NCBI GenBank assembly: GCA_001695595.3
Contig: MBPM02000018.1
Coordinates: forward strand, 310,001 to 374,000
Origin: Plasmopara viticola
Lineage: Eukaryota; Oomycota; Peronosporomycetes; Peronosporales; Peronosporaceae
Direction: 5' to 3'
Length of the DNA stretch: 64,000 nucleotides
Shown here in pieces: positions 1 to 11,493 of this stretch. Numbering within the stretch: position 1 is the first letter of the stretch; every line of letters starts with the position of its first letter. The translations under genes and the position numbers were made by a program. The notes beneath the pieces were generated by a model. It ran no database searches. It saw only the letters and a list, made by a program, of their open reading frames with translations, and was not told where the DNA came from.

Positions 1-640
1 CTTGGCTTTCCATAAAGTGTAGAATTGACCTACGCTCCAACTTGGATCATTCTTGTTACGCTCCGCTGCGAATTTGGCGAGTGGCTCTTGACGCGCTGAT
101 AGCACCAGACGATGTTAACTCTTTTCTTTGCTACCGGCATAATAATCAAAAGCAAATTTAAATGCTAAAAAACGATTGTGTACATGCTAGCCAAAGGTTA
201 GTGAAGTGTCGTTTATATCTTTTCTTCTACTTCAAGACACCATAAGCTCCAAAATGTATAAGCAAGCACAAATTGTTTTTCTTCTTTTTTACTCGCAGGA
301 ATTATGTGTACTTGACACCAAATACGCGAATATGGAGCATATTCAATGTTGTGCATTCGAGGAGTCAAAGTCGATGAAGCGTTTCCGATCCCTTGCATAG
401 ACATACATAGCATTGGTTATTCCTGCATTTGTAATGATATCGCGAGCGATAAAGATAAGAAGACCAGGGAAGAACTTGACAGCAGCAGCATTAAGACGAC
501 AAGCTCTTCCAACAGCAGATCCTATATGTGCCCGGCTCACTGACAATGCCGTCTAACACGACCAAGACCTGCATTTGCAGTTAACACTTTACGGAAAGAT
601 GGTTGCAGACTGATGACGGATTTGATTTGACTATCCTGCT
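1..640. other. No recognisable gene
   Basis: I see no domain or motif here on either strand. Only short open frames of about 65 codons overlap each other in opposing frames between 206 and 546, and none reads like a known family. Position next to a Gypsy relic suggests more eroded repeat DNA, but that is inference. Confidence 0.4.
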
Positions 641-1667
641 CAAGATATGCACACGACATTCTCACCAGCAAGTGACCTTTTCATATTTTGCGTCGTAGAT
701 TTCTTGAAAAGCCATAGCTCGATAGTGCGGAAAAGTGATGCATTTCTCTTCAATCTCGGTTTCATCTTGGAAGGTCTGCCAGCACAAAATTGTTGTTCTC
801 ACAGTTAATACGATATTTGAAATCTTTGTCGTCGGGAGTATAGTGGAATCTTTTCTTCGCCTGTGTTACACTGCTCTTGTCATTGTAAATGGTGAAGTAG
901 CACTTGCAAACTACCTTGGGATGCTTTGTGCTAAAATTTTGGATTGCAGGACAGCGCATCAGCCACTGTGTTATTTCACCGGAAGTCCACTTGATCAAAA
1001 GCTGAATTCCAGCAAGCTCATTACATCATCAAGCCAATCTGCAGTTTGTAATCTTCTGCGTCAGAGTCATCTCAATGGTGTAGGGGTTCGTTTCGACTGT
1101 AAATGATCAATAGAGAAGATACGTACACCATACTTACAGCGCATGCAAATTTACAAGTAGCTCCGAGCCGAACGAGATCGTTCAGCTCAGCTGAATACAA
1201 CTTTCGACCGGCAAAAGCAATGATGCTCTAATGCTCACTTTTTTTAACAACAAGACTACCCCGATCGCAAAGTTCGAGCCATTTTTATTATAACAAATAG
1301 TTTCGAAAACTTTTTAAAGATTGAGAGCAGGTGGGAATTTAAAGCAACGTTTAACTTAGGTTCATAGCGTAGTTGATAGTCCGAGAGTTGGATTGCTTTT
1401 CGAGGACGATTCCATCGATACTGTCCTGCAAAGTGCTCAAGACTTTTGCAGAGCCTTAAGACATAGACTATAGTGCCTATAAAGCATTTTTGACGTGACC
1501 ACAGGCCATCTTGCTATGATCTGTACAATGTCATCGTCCATTCGGATGCCTTTCTTCCAACAAATCTCTTGGGCGTAAAATATCATAATTCGTAAGCTGG
1601 CACTTGAAAAACATGACGCATAATTGATGTTCATCACACCGCTGCCAAGTACGATCTCAGGCTTCAC
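640..1667 (-). mobile_element. Ty3/Gypsy pol relic (RT connection and RNase H)
   Basis: Reading the minus strand from 1667 downward gives the end of a Ty3/Gypsy reverse transcriptase. A GIRMDDD-like connection motif followed by a W-P-V-x-T-S block lies near 1550-1510. The RNase H domain then follows: a S-N-F-A-I-G-V-V-L block at about 1275-1240, an A-F-A/K-L-Y-S-A-E-like stretch, FTVETN near 1107-1090, and a V-A-D-A-L-S block near 972-950, which is the classic end of Gypsy RNase H. Frames shift several times and stops are present, so the copy is dead. It is the only clear Gypsy sequence found in the window. LTRs and integrase were not found. The order of motifs makes the family call firm even though edges are vague. 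Confidence 0.75.
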
Positions 1668-1671
1668 TAAA

Positions 1672-2620
1672 AGATCGTCAAGACTGCGCTTTTCAGTGGT
1701 GCTCCAGATGAAGACACTTATATGCAGCAGCCGAATGGAAATGCTGACTCGAGTTGACCGGAGTATATATGCAAGCTTAAGCGTTCGCTTTAAGGTCGAA
1801 AGTAGTCATTACGGATGTGGAACCGAACGATCGACAAATTCATAATCTAAATGGATTTTACAAATAGCATGTCCGATCACTGCGTATACAGCAAACGCAG
1901 TGACGCCTCTATGATCTTTGTGGTACTCTACGTTGACGACTTGATTATCGCGGATTGTTATAACACTTTGCTATCGACGACTAAGCTAGCGCTAAGCGAA
2001 TCATTCGTGATAACAGACCTCGGCGAGCTTAAGCTTTTATTAGAATAGAGGTCAATCAAGATGGCGCTGAAGGTCCAGCTACAATGATGCAGACCAAGAC
2101 CCTCAAGCTGATTTTGCTCAACTTTGGGATGCACGATGGCAAACCGGTAGAGACTCCTCAAAATTCAAGATCAAAGCTGACAGAGAACATATGCGATGGT
2201 GGATGCAAGCACGAGAACTCAATGAAAAACGTGCCGTTTCGAAGTGCTATGGGTGATATCATGTGCTTGATGGTTGGCACTCGTCCAGATTTTGCAGCAG
2301 CAGGAAGAGTGCTGAGCCAATTCGCGGCCTATCCGTGTCCGACACACTGGCAAGCTTAAAGTGCGTACTGCGATGTTTAGGAACCACCCCGACGCATGGA
2401 CTCGTGTTCTCCGAAAGCATTGCTATAGCAAATCACGATTTCTCAAATGCTGGCAGTGCAGGAGAACTTATGTCGTGTCGCAGCACGAGTGGCTATATCT
2501 ATGTCGTGAATAACAAGTCAATCAGATGGAAAAGCAAGAAGTACTCTTGTCAACAGATGCAGAGTATATGGCAATACCGGAAGCGATCCAAGAATCCAGA
2601 CTTACACAATGAAAACTGAC
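1672..2620 (+). mobile_element. Ty1/Copia RT and RNase H relic
   Basis: The plus strand opens inside a Copia RT at a V-K-T-A-L/F-x-S-G block (about 1675), followed by an E-x-x-Y-M-Q-Q-P-N-G motif and Y-I-C-K-L-K-R-S-L. The catalytic YVDDL is intact at 1929-1943. The V-G-T-R-P-D-F-A-A-A motif of the RT tail lies near 2272-2300, and an RNase H S-C-R-S-T-S-G-Y block near 2472-2500. Stops (for example just after 2045) and frame changes separate the parts. Gag, protease and integrase are absent. It abuts the opposite-strand Gypsy relic at about 1660 and is followed at about 2625 by a minus-strand Copia piece. Confidence 0.85.
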
Positions 2621-2624
2621 GTAA

Positions 2625-3345
2625 GCTTGGCTACGGGTGAAAACGTCTCCTCGTAGTCCACAACATAGTTTCGCGAGAATTCTTGGCAATCAGCCGTGCC
2701 TTGAACCGCTCGATTTCCTCATTTTGGCCCTCTTAAATGCAAAAGACCCAGCATCAATTGATCGCTTTTCATATCTCCGGTAGCGAAACTGTATCTCATG
2801 TCTCGCTTTGTTACAAATAATTAATTTTGAGTTCGCAAGCCTCTTTCTACTTGCACGCGTCGTCAAATTACATTGCTGGACTGTGCGTTGTCGGCATTTC
2901 TCTCTCTGAATACATAGCGTGTGCCGCTTTAAATCTTTCAATGTCTTTGCCTATCGCGGAGGGCGACTGGATCACGGGCTCGGGCTCGGTCCTGAAGTCA
3001 AGGAATGGCATGGAAGAACTTGCGGGGGCGCAGCGACGGGCCAAATGTGAGCACGGACGCGTGTTGGTTGGATTTTGGAATTTGTATCACCTTTTCAAGC
3101 GACTGTGTTCTTTTGTGCCATTAAGCCCCGGTCTTAATGTCAATGTCGCTGTCTGGCACTTGATTTGACTCTTCATGGCCATCTTCGTAATTGGTATCGT
3201 ATTGGCATTAGTAACACCATCATTTTCTTCGTCCATCAACTCAATAAACTTGTTTTTCTTGTAACAGTATTGCCCTCCTTTGACAGAAACGTCTTTTTTG
3301 AACTGCGCAGCTTACTTCACCGCTGTGCACAAGCCTATCCGATAC
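2625..3345 (-). mobile_element. Copia integrase-RT linker and RT start, minus strand
   Basis: On the minus strand the region reads as the variable linker after Copia integrase (acid-rich, with a K-F-I-E-L-M-D-E-E-N block near 3250). It continues into an E-M/K-P-T-T-H motif near 2890 and the RT entry W-V-F-A-x-K-R, E-R-F-K-A-R-L-I-A-K and D-Y-E-E-T-F-S-P, ending near 2640. Several stops break it. The same arrangement appears in the other Copia copies of this window, so the family assignment is secure. On this strand it lies directly after the 3' tail of another minus-strand fragment with no LTR visible between them. Confidence 0.7.
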
Positions 3346-3361
3346 CAGCGGCTACCGGTTA

Positions 3362-4045
3362 ACGGCTGTTGGTCGAGGCATCTTTTAGCAAACACTACCA
3401 CTCAGCTTGATGAGCTCGGTGGACTGAATTCTGAAGACTTTTGGACTCAACGGCAGTGATTGACTTGGTCATCGAAGTTGCTTTCATGTACTTTGTCGAG
3501 CAATACTGCGACACTGCTTGACCTTTCTCAGCCATTTCACGCACAATGTGATAGCGGATGCTGAGTGCGCCTGAAAGACCTCGAGCTCTTGGCCAGCGCG
3601 ATGGCACCTTGATTTTTCTTGAGCACTGAAACTGTATCGTTGCGCGTTATTTCGCCAAGCTCACGCAAAAGTATATTGAGCCAGATCGCTTTTTAAGTAG
3701 CTTTCGTCAACGCCGTATATTCTGCCTCCGTAAATGACAGCGCCACCGTGCGCTACTTTCTGCTTCTCCAGCTAATGCATCCTCCGTTCATTAAAAACGC
3801 GTGACCGCTTGCACTGCGTCGAGTCTCGATGTTAACGGCCCAACCCGCATCCGAGTAATCTTAAAGTTCTGCTTTACTTGCTGCTACCAACTTAATGCCG
3901 TGCGTCTTTGTGCCTTGCGTATAGCGAAACGAGTGCTTGAGTGCCGGCCAGTGTGTGGGACACGGGCTCACAGCAAAGTGACTGAGAACTCTCACTGTAG
4001 CAGCAAAATTTGGCTGATTTTCAACCATTAGGTACACCAAACAGC
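3362..4045 (-). mobile_element. Copia RT tail and RNase H relic, minus strand
   Basis: From 4040 downward the minus strand shows V-x-x-x-P-x-F-A-A-T-V-R-V-L-S-H-F (RT tail), C-P-T-H-W-P-A-L-K and Y-T-Q-G-T-K-T-H-G. RNase H blocks follow: Y-S-D-A-G, T-R-R-S-A-S-G-H-A-F-L-M-N-G-G, V-A-L-S-F-T-E-A-E-Y, N-Q-G-A-I-A-L-A-K, and then the D/H-I-R-Y-H-x-V-R-E tail. This is the 3' end of a Copia polyprotein, relatively well preserved but with stops and one or two frameshifts. At about 4045-4055 the sequence flips to a plus-strand gag. Confidence 0.8.
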
Positions 4046-4049
4046 TGAC

Positions 4050-7000
4050 AGCATTGGATTATGGCGCTTGCGATCACCTGTCTTGCGATGGAAGATTCGC
4101 AGCTGCCATTGGTTCGTTCAGCAAAAAGCGCGCATGATGCATAGTCAAGGCGAGAAGGACATTTTGAGAAGAAGAGCCTCGCCAATCGACCCTTCATTGT
4201 CGTCGTCTCCAGATGGATTAAGGTGATGATATACTCGGCACATCGTCAAGTTAAAGACACTAGCGGAGCAGCTTGATGCGATCGGGACTTCGAAAAGCGG
4301 GGATGAATTATTATTCACGATTCTAAGCACTTTGGGTGGATCGTACTAGTTTCTCACTACGGCACTGACGTCAAGTGCTGAAACATGGATGTGAGAGCTC
4401 GTGACGTCTCGAATGCTGCACGAGGACGTGAAACGCAAGGAAAAAGGTGGCGGCATCGTTGGATCCGCCCGCAGCCAAGAGCAAGCGTTAATGTTCAATG
4501 ATGGCAACAAGCAAAAGGGATGATCTGTGCAGGCATAGATAAGTGGGTCTTGCCATTACTGTAGGGTGCAAGGGCATTGGATTGCCACGTGTCTCGCCCG
4601 AATTCGTAACAATGCGGAGCGGCAAAGGTGGCAGCGAGCAAATGTCGCACAAGCTGAAGGTAAAACGAGCGATTTATGGTTTTGGTGGGTGGTGTATCAA
4701 GGGCTACAAAGTCAAGCTGTGTTTAGCTACTAGACTCGGAAGCAACTCAATATATGACGTAGTCAAAAGAGTATATGAGGAACCACAAGGTCATGTGTCC
4801 AGCGGACGTACACCTTGCTGATGACGGTATTGTTCAAGTGGTCGAAATGGGTGGCATAGTGATGGCAATGCAAACACAACGTGAAGTTAAGAAAGGTGTC
4901 CTTGCAAGTGTGTGGCACAAAACCACTGCAAATTTGTTTTCGGTTGACCAATTTGCGAACGGCATTGGATTCATAATCTTTAAGCGAGATGATCGTTTTG
5001 CTACTGCAAAAGTTCTTCAATTGGTGCAAAGGATGGTTTAAGCTTTGATGACACCAAATGAGACAACTTTGATGAGATGTCATGGGGACGCCACTTCGTA
5101 CCTCTGGCACCTTCGACTTGGTCGCATAGGCCTTAACGGTCTGGATGCTGTTGCTAAGGAAAGAATATGGAAATGATATTGACATTGCGTCTGTTAAGCA
5201 GTGGAAGGCGTGAGATGGATGTTCGCTTATCATGAAAACGCGCACTAGCTACATCAAGTCATCACCTACCCTTGCAAAATAAGTATTCGACAGTGATGTT
5301 TGTGGCCCCATACTGACGCTCACTTTTAGTGAAAAGCACTATCTTTTCATAGTAATTGACAACAAGTCACGCTTTTGTAAGAAGCTCTAAGTTTTTGCCA
5401 GATTTGCTGAATACGTTGCGCTTGCTGAAACGTAGACCGGATAGCGAGTGAAGTCGCTTCGCAGAAATTTTTGAAGTGACCGAGGGACCGCTCAAACGTT
5501 TACCGTACACTTCACAGCCAAAAGGAGTGGCTAAGCGCATAGACGTAACGTTGATTGAGTGCGCAAGGTGCATAGTAGAACACGCTGGATTACCAAAAGC
5601 TTACGAGGTCGAAGCAATTATGGCCGCTGTTTGCTACAAATGCGGTGTCCTGCGCGCGCTGTTTCTCGCGACAAATCGCCTCATCAAATTTGGACCGTTA
5701 GAGAGCCATTGCTGGCAAACCTTAAGATATTTGATTGCCACACATTCGTCTCTTTTTTCAATAAGAAACGCGTGCGCTGCCGCCTTATTGCTTATGTCGA
5801 ACATGAAAAAGCGTGTTGTTTCGAGGAACTACAAACCTGTCGTGTGTTAGTCAGTCGCGATGCCAAGTTTATGGAAAAAGTCTATGACGGGAGCGCGGCC
5901 ACTGCAATAAAGAAGTTGTCATTAAAGACGAAGAAAAAGCGATGAAGACTCACAACAAGTAGAATGGACCACTTAAGATGTAGACATTGAGGTCAGTAGT
6001 TAACGACACCAGCGAAATGGATTGCTCAAGAGACCAACAGAAACACCAAGAATGAAGCGTCCAAGGTCGGGGACTTAAAGAGATGTCGATAGCGTCGGGG
6101 CGGCTTACGTCATAGAATGAGTGGGAGAAATGCCGTTTCATATTAGTCGGCTATGATATTCAGTGACGCGATTAAGTGGTAGGAAGCGTGTGATTCGAAG
6201 GTCAAGTCACTGCATTAAAACAAAACAAGGGAGATTGTGCCATTGCAGAAGGGACGCAAGGCGATCAGACGTAGATGAAATTTTTGTGCGAAAGAAAATC
6301 AAGACGTTGAAATTTTAAAAGGCCAAGGCGCGTCTCGAATCCAAAGGTTTCTTAAAGAAGAACGGCATCGACTACGACTGTATCAGTGGCTATGTTCCCC
6401 CAATTCGGATTCTGCTTGGCCTGGCTGCCATTATAATCTCACATTGCATCAGATGGACGTCAAAACAGCCACTTTTTACATGTTGTTAAATGAAGACATA
6501 TACTTGGTGCGGACGGACGGCTTTTTGAATCGAGAGCACCCGAATATTTTTTGCAAGCTCAAGCAATCACTGTCCGGCCTGAAAAAGTCACCTCGCACGT
6601 GGACCAAGACCACTGATGTACTCACGCTGAAGCTGGGGTTCAAGAAAGTCAAGTCAGAACACTGCATCTACTTCATGCGAAACAACCATGCCACGATTTT
6701 TGCAACTCTCTGCGTTAATAATTTAGTACTTGCAAGCAACAGTGTCAGGATTTCCCAAATTATAAGCAAGCTTTATGTGATCGCTTTGAAATAACTGATT
6801 TGGATCAGCTCAAGTTTTTCATCAAAATCAAACTAAAGCAAGACATGACAAGTGGAGCTGTTACGACAAGGCAGAAAAAGTTTGCAAGCGACATTTTGCA
6901 CAATTTCAAGATAAATGCGGTAACCCGGTCAAGACACGAATCTTAAGCTGATAAAGGAAGCGGTTGTACGCACGACGCGATTTGGGCTGGAACAACCTAT

Positions 7001-7405
7001 CGAGTTGCAGTAGGCTGTATCATATATATCATGGTACGTAGTCAACCAGACCTCGTAGCAGCAGTGGGAGTACTCAGCCAATTTGGCTGCAGATCCATAA
7101 TGTTTAGCTCATTGACAAGCGCCCAAGCGGGTTTTCAGATACACACAAGGTTCAAGGACACATAATATTACTTTTAATCGGGCTGCACTGATGTACCATG
7201 AGATTACTTGGATGCATACTGGGCTGAAGATATTGTGACAAGAAGAAGCACAAGCGGCTATGCGCTTATGTTGAAAGGCAGATGCATTTTTAGAGAAAAA
7301 AGCAGCGTACGGTGGCGCTGTCGACTACCGAAGCTGAATACATTGTTGAAGATACGACTCCTAAATTATAGAAGTAATGTACCGGTAAGCTACCTGTACT
7401 GATAC
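4050..7405 (+). mobile_element. Ty1/Copia element, full domain order but degenerate
   Basis: This is the most complete Copia copy. In plus-strand order it shows gag (4056-4510, with A-I-x-C-L-A-M-E-D-S-Q-L-P-L-V-R-S and H-F-E-K-K-S-L-A-N) and a zinc-knuckle remnant near 4555-4600. The protease motif W-L-L-D-S-E-A-T-Q-Y-M-T follows at about 4726-4760; the usual D-S-G is D-S-E. GAG-pre-integrase with a W-H-L-R-L-G-H-like block lies near 5100, the integrase core at 5280-5470 and the integrase C-terminus with E-C-A-R-C at 5545-5900. RT covers about 6130-6850 and RNase H about 7000-7400, with T-R-R-S-T-S-G-Y near 7240. Stops and frameshifts occur in every domain. The expected YVDDL is C-V-N-N-L near 6705-6725, so RT catalysis is lost. 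Confidence 0.85.
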
Positions 7406-7409
7406 CGTA

Positions 7410-7742
7410 AACGATGCGACCATGCAATAGTGACGTCATGGAAAGACGCGTGGACAGGTGAATTCAAGATAATTGCGCCCGTGTGGAAAGATGACTGGGC
7501 CTAAGGTGATTGCACCCGGACGGTAAGTCAGTCTGATTGGTTCGATAAATGATTGGCTTAGATGTAGCATGTATTTGTGAACCGGAGACCTTATAAAGGT
7601 ATTCACAATGCATTTTACCAAACATCGCTGAAACATTTCTATAGATTTCTGAGCACAAGCCCCGCACATTCTGCCCTCTTCTCTGACCACAACCAAGCTC
7701 TCGCCTTGGTCGTCACTGCACACTCGTGCATCGACAAAATGG
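7410..7742 (+). repeat. Copia LTR-like segment between two elements
   Basis: This segment sits between the RNase H end of the upstream Copia and the gag start of the next one. It carries a TGACGTCATGG start-like box near 7432, a pyrimidine/purine GCACCCGGACGGTAA box near 7515, a TATA-like TTATAAAGG near 7591 and ATTCACAATGCATTTTACC near 7601-7620. Related boxes recur at 10563-10585 and at 12430-12615, where spacing is similar. No terminal target-site duplication could be seen. The call as LTR rests on repetition across copies and position, not on paired ends. Confidence 0.6.
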
Positions 7743-7744
7743 AA

Positions 7745-10235
7745 TGAAGTTCTGTACGTGAAAGGCAAGATGCAAATGGTGCTGGAAAAAGCGCAATCGA
7801 TGGGAGGTCACGAGCGGTGAGATAAATATGAGCACTGACTTACGTAGTTAGATCAAAGCTTCTACAAGCGCAAGTCTCGCAAGGCTATGGCCATCATCTG
7901 CTTTGCCATCCAGAATTCTATTCTACAATTGGTACGATCAGCAAACATAGAGTTTAGCGAACAAGCTCTTTCTTCGTCGGCGCTTCTTGACGACGATGAT
8001 TGACGAAGGTGATGACGTGTTGCAGCACACTTATACGATCAAGACGCTGGCGGAGTTTCTTGACGCGATGGGCGTTCCGGTCAGCGCGGACAAACTGGTA
8101 ATCACGCCTCTTGCTAGCCTAAGCGAGTCATACCAGTCTCCTATCACGGCGTTGGGGTCTAGAGCGGACTTACCCACATGGAAGCTAGTAACGTCTCGGC
8201 TACTACATGAGGACATTGCAAATGACAAGACGACGACGCTGAAGGCAGCACACCAGGCCAAGCTCAAGCATCTATGACAAGCGACAACGGATGGTGCAAG
8301 GGACGGCAAGGTCATGCTAAGACAAGTGCCTGCCATTAATGTGGGGAGCACAGACATTGGATCGGCAAGTTCCCAGTGCGGTTTCGCGAGAACGCGGAGC
8401 GGCAATAGCCACAAAGAGCTCACGTAGCACAGAGTGACTCTAATGACTACCTTTTTTCGGTTGGCAGTAGCGTGGAAGCTGTCAAGACAAGCAAAGTGTG
8501 GCCGGTCGACTCGGGTGTGACGCTGCACACGACTCTCACAATGATTTTTGAAGCATTGTACAAGAATTGCACTGATTGACGTGCATCTTGCTGACGTCGG
8601 TGTAGATTAGGTGATAGGAACCGGTGACATAATAATGTCAACAACGACTTTGCGTGGAGCAAAAAAAGGGTACTTACAAACGTGTGTCACATCCTGAAGC
8701 AAACGCTAAACTTTTTTTCGGCTGGACGTTGCACGAAAGGTGTGAGTTCAATCACGTTTGCGAGCAATTTGGATCCAACGGAAACTCGATGAGCGTCAAG
8801 TCGAGACTTGTTCAAGCTTTGTATGACGCCACTGCAGACAGACAAGGTCATTATGGCAAGTTCGAGCGTTGTTGACACCAATTCGTTAGTGGGGCACCTT
8901 CAACTTAATCAAATTGGCCATGGCGGTTTAAAAGCCATTGACAAAAAGGGTTACGGCACTGGCATTAACATAAGGTCAAGAGCGTTGTGACTTATGTGCA
9001 CTAGGAAGCCCTACATAAAGTCCTCGCTGAAATGAGCAAAAGAGGTGCTTGACCTCATTCCCAGTGATGTATGTGGCCCAATGCAAACCCCAACACGCAA
9101 AGGCAAGCAATTTCTTGACACTATTATAGACGACAAGTCTCACTTCTGCACAGCCTACTTGCTTCGAAACAAATCGGAAGTGGTTGACAAGCTCGCTAAG
9201 TTTCTTGCTTATGCCGAAGATCAAACATATAAGCGGGTCAAGCTGCTTCGAAGCCTCGACCGTGGCGAGTACACATCAGGAGCAGTTGTCAATTCTGTGT
9301 TGACCGCGACCTTGTGCAGGAGTTCAGGCCTCCAAACACTCCTCAGCTCGATGGTGTTGCCGAGCACAAGAATTCAACTTTGGATGAGTATGCTTTAGTA
9401 TACTGCTTTATATAAAGCAAACTGGGGTGTGGCTGTGATGACCGAATCTTTTTTTCAAAATTACTTGACATCAGTCTGAAAAGTTGTCACATCAACTTTG
9501 GACTTAGTAAGAATTTCTTTTGGCCAGCCTTATAGTCTTTCGTTGTCACACTTGCATGCATGTGTCAAAGAGAAGAGGTCCAAGTTTGATGCTTGTTCGG
9601 CGCAATGTCGGTTTCTTGGATGCAGCGAGCACGAGAAAACGTAATGTTTCGTAACAATTAAGCGGTCAAGTGCGTGTGAGCCGAAACGTACAGTTATTGG
9701 AGGACATCTTTGACGGTGGGAGAATTAAATACGGCTGTGATGAACTTGTTATTCAGGATGACGAGGAGCCACAGCACGATGCAACACTGAGTGACAAGAT
9801 GGGTCATACAGAAAAAAACCCAGCGGAAAAGTCTGACTAGGAGAACCCTTTGGACATGCAACACCAGCGAGCGCAGCCGCTGGAACCTGTTACAGAAGCT
9901 TCGAGACCCAAGCGCTGGCCCAAGATTTCAAAGCCGCGTACATAATTGATTCAGTGGGGAAAATGCCGACATCGTTTTCGTTGGCAATGGAATCAAATGC
10001 ATCAGCCTGGTGAAAGGCAGCGTGTGATTTGAAAATGGATTTAGTACGCAAGAATAAGACCTGGACACTTGTGCCATTGCCAATAGGTCGCAAGGCGATA
10101 GGCAACATTGAGTGTTTTGAATCAAGGAAAATCAAGTCGGCGAAGTCGAGCGGTACAAGGCGCGTTTAGTGGTTCAGAGACGTTCACAAAAGTATGGCGT
10201 TGACTATGAAGGAACGTTTGCGCCAGCACGTGTTT
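7745..10235 (+). mobile_element. Ty1/Copia element, gag to RT start, truncated
   Basis: The second long plus-strand Copia copy. Gag spans 7745-8310 with K-M-Q-M-V-L-E, S-R-K-A-M-A-I-I-C-F-A and one open stretch at 7987-8277 ending in S-R-L-L-H-E-D. A knuckle-like C-G-E-H-R-H-W-I-G-K lies near 8345-8375. Protease V-W-P-V-D-S-G-V-T-L-H-T-T is at about 8498-8536 with the catalytic D-S-G kept. GAG-pre-integrase (W-P/H, L-N-Q-I-G-H-G-G-L-K) is near 8900 and integrase core S-D-V-C-G-P-M-Q at 9060-9085, with open frame to 9398. Positions 9400-9930 are badly broken. RT begins at Y-K-A-R-L-V and stops after Y-G-V-D-Y-E-G-T-F-A-P-A near 10225, where an opposite-strand gag begins. Confidence 0.85.
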
Positions 10236-10392
10236 TCGTCCAGCGAGGTAGCCAGATATTCCAGTTTGATCTCCCCGCTCACCACTTCGCACACGTCATA
10301 CTCCTCCAGCACCATCTGCATCCTGAACTTCCAGGTGTGAAAGTTTATTCCATCGAGCTTGTTGAGGCGGTTAGTGGTTGAGGCGTCCATGG
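10236..10392 (-). mobile_element. Copia gag N-terminus, minus strand, truncated
   Basis: The minus strand starts with M-D-A-S-T-T-N-R-L-N-K-L-D-G (ATG at 10390), then F-H-T-W-K-F-R-M-Q-M-V-L-E-E and V-V-S-G-E-I-K-L-E-Y-L-A-T. This is an unbroken gag N-terminus of about 52 codons. At about 10236 the frame runs into antisense sequence of the neighbouring plus-strand RT. It is younger-looking than its surroundings because the frame is intact to the junction. Confidence 0.8.
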
Positions 10393-10399
10393 CAAGGGC

Positions 10400-10590
10400 G
10401 AACTCGGTGTCGGAGTCTGGATAGACGTAGGTTGGGCTCGGAGGCTAAAGAAGGTCGAGTGACATAGAATATATCTTAGATATAGTATAGTATAGTGAGC
10501 CTAGTAGACAGTAAATGAGTGTCTTTGAGGAAGCAAAAGGTTTTAGGAACAAAGGACCTTAAATGTATTCACTTTGCATTTTACCAACTA
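10400..10590 (-). repeat. Copia LTR-like segment
   Basis: Upstream (on the minus strand) of the gag ATG at 10390. It contains a TATAGTATAGTATAGTG run near 10480-10497 and the AAAGGACCTTAAATGTATTCACTTTGCATTTTACC block at about 10550-10586, broken here for length; both recur at other LTR-like sites of this window in matching order. Edges are not defined by duplicated target sites. Confidence 0.55.
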
Positions 10591-11310
10591 GTGCACACTT
10601 GATCTTCTTTACTGGCCACTCGGTAATCCAATTCTTATGCTCTCCACAAAGAGGACAGGCACTGGCAGCCTTTACTGACGCTTGTCGTCCTTTCCGTTTT
10701 CCATTGTCTACGGTTGACCTTGGCCGTGCGCGGCGCCATACATTGCTCTTTGCGCTTTAAGTCTCCGTTCAGTAGACGAGATGCGACGAGCTCCCATGAC
10801 AAAGTCGCTCTTGACGGAATTCCGTGATTAATAACGCAATGACTCGCTTAAACTTGCCAAAAGTGTAGGCACCAGGTCGACTTCGCTAGCCAGAGCACCC
10901 ACAGCGTTGAGCGGTTTTGCCAGCTTCTTTCTCTTGTAAATGGGTTCGAACACATCTTCACCTACATCTATCTGGACCGTGAAGAAGCGACGACAAAGAA
11001 AGCCCTAGTTAGCAAAGCTCTTTCACTTAAAATGTCCCTCAAGCCGCGACCAAGAAATCACCGAACGAGCCAACGGCAGCTATGTAATCTCCATAGCAAG
11101 ACAGATGGTCGCAAAATCTTCCTCGACTTTCGCTTAAACGTACCCTGGTCCAGCGCAGTAGCCAGCGATTTCAGCTTGGTCCTGCCGCTCACCACTTTCT
11201 ACAACTCACTCTCTTTTAGCACCATCTGCATCTTGAGCTAACATGGGTGAATGTTTGTTCCATCAAACTCGTTGATGCAGATGGTGGTGGAGGCGTCCAT
11301 GACATAGGCG
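10590..11310 (-). mobile_element. Copia gag with CCHC knuckle, minus strand
   Basis: Minus-strand gag running from M-D-A-S-T-T near 11300 through K-M-Q-M-V-L-K-E, F-K-R-K-S-R-K, F-F-T-V-Q-I-D-V-G-E-D-V and L-L-A-S-L-S-E-S to a zinc-knuckle C-P-L-C-G-E-H-K-N-W-I-T near 10655-10620. A few stops and frameshifts break it. Protease and everything downstream are missing, because the knuckle is followed directly by an LTR-like segment. The chain gag, LTR, gag on one strand shows unequal exchange or nested loss. Confidence 0.75.
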
Positions 11311-11329
11311 AAGTTCCGCAAAGACAGAT

Positions 11330-11492
11330 ATTGGCTTATAAATGGCGGAAGGTCAAGTGTGCACACAATTGTTGAATGTAAAATGGATATATTTAAGGTC
11401 CTTGACTCGCAAAGTTGTTTGCTATCTTTGAGCCACTCATTTACTAAATACTATACTTACTATACTATACTATACTAGTTATAAGATGTGCA
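11330..11492 (-). repeat. Copia LTR-like segment
   Basis: Carries ATATTTAAGGTCCTTGACTC near 11388-11407, TTTGCTATCTTTGAGCCACTC, and a TACTATACTATACTATACTAG run near 11458-11478. It lies between the RNase H tail on its upstream side and the gag ATG on its downstream side (minus strand). Similar boxes occur at 12010-12062, 17835-17900 and 37498-37575, so this is the common LTR of the family. Confidence 0.6.
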
Positions 11493-11493
11493 C

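Noticed and set aside
735..1106. A 123-codon plus-strand frame that might be a gene
   Set aside because: The minus strand of the same interval carries clear Ty3/Gypsy RNase H motifs in order; the plus-strand frame is its shadow.
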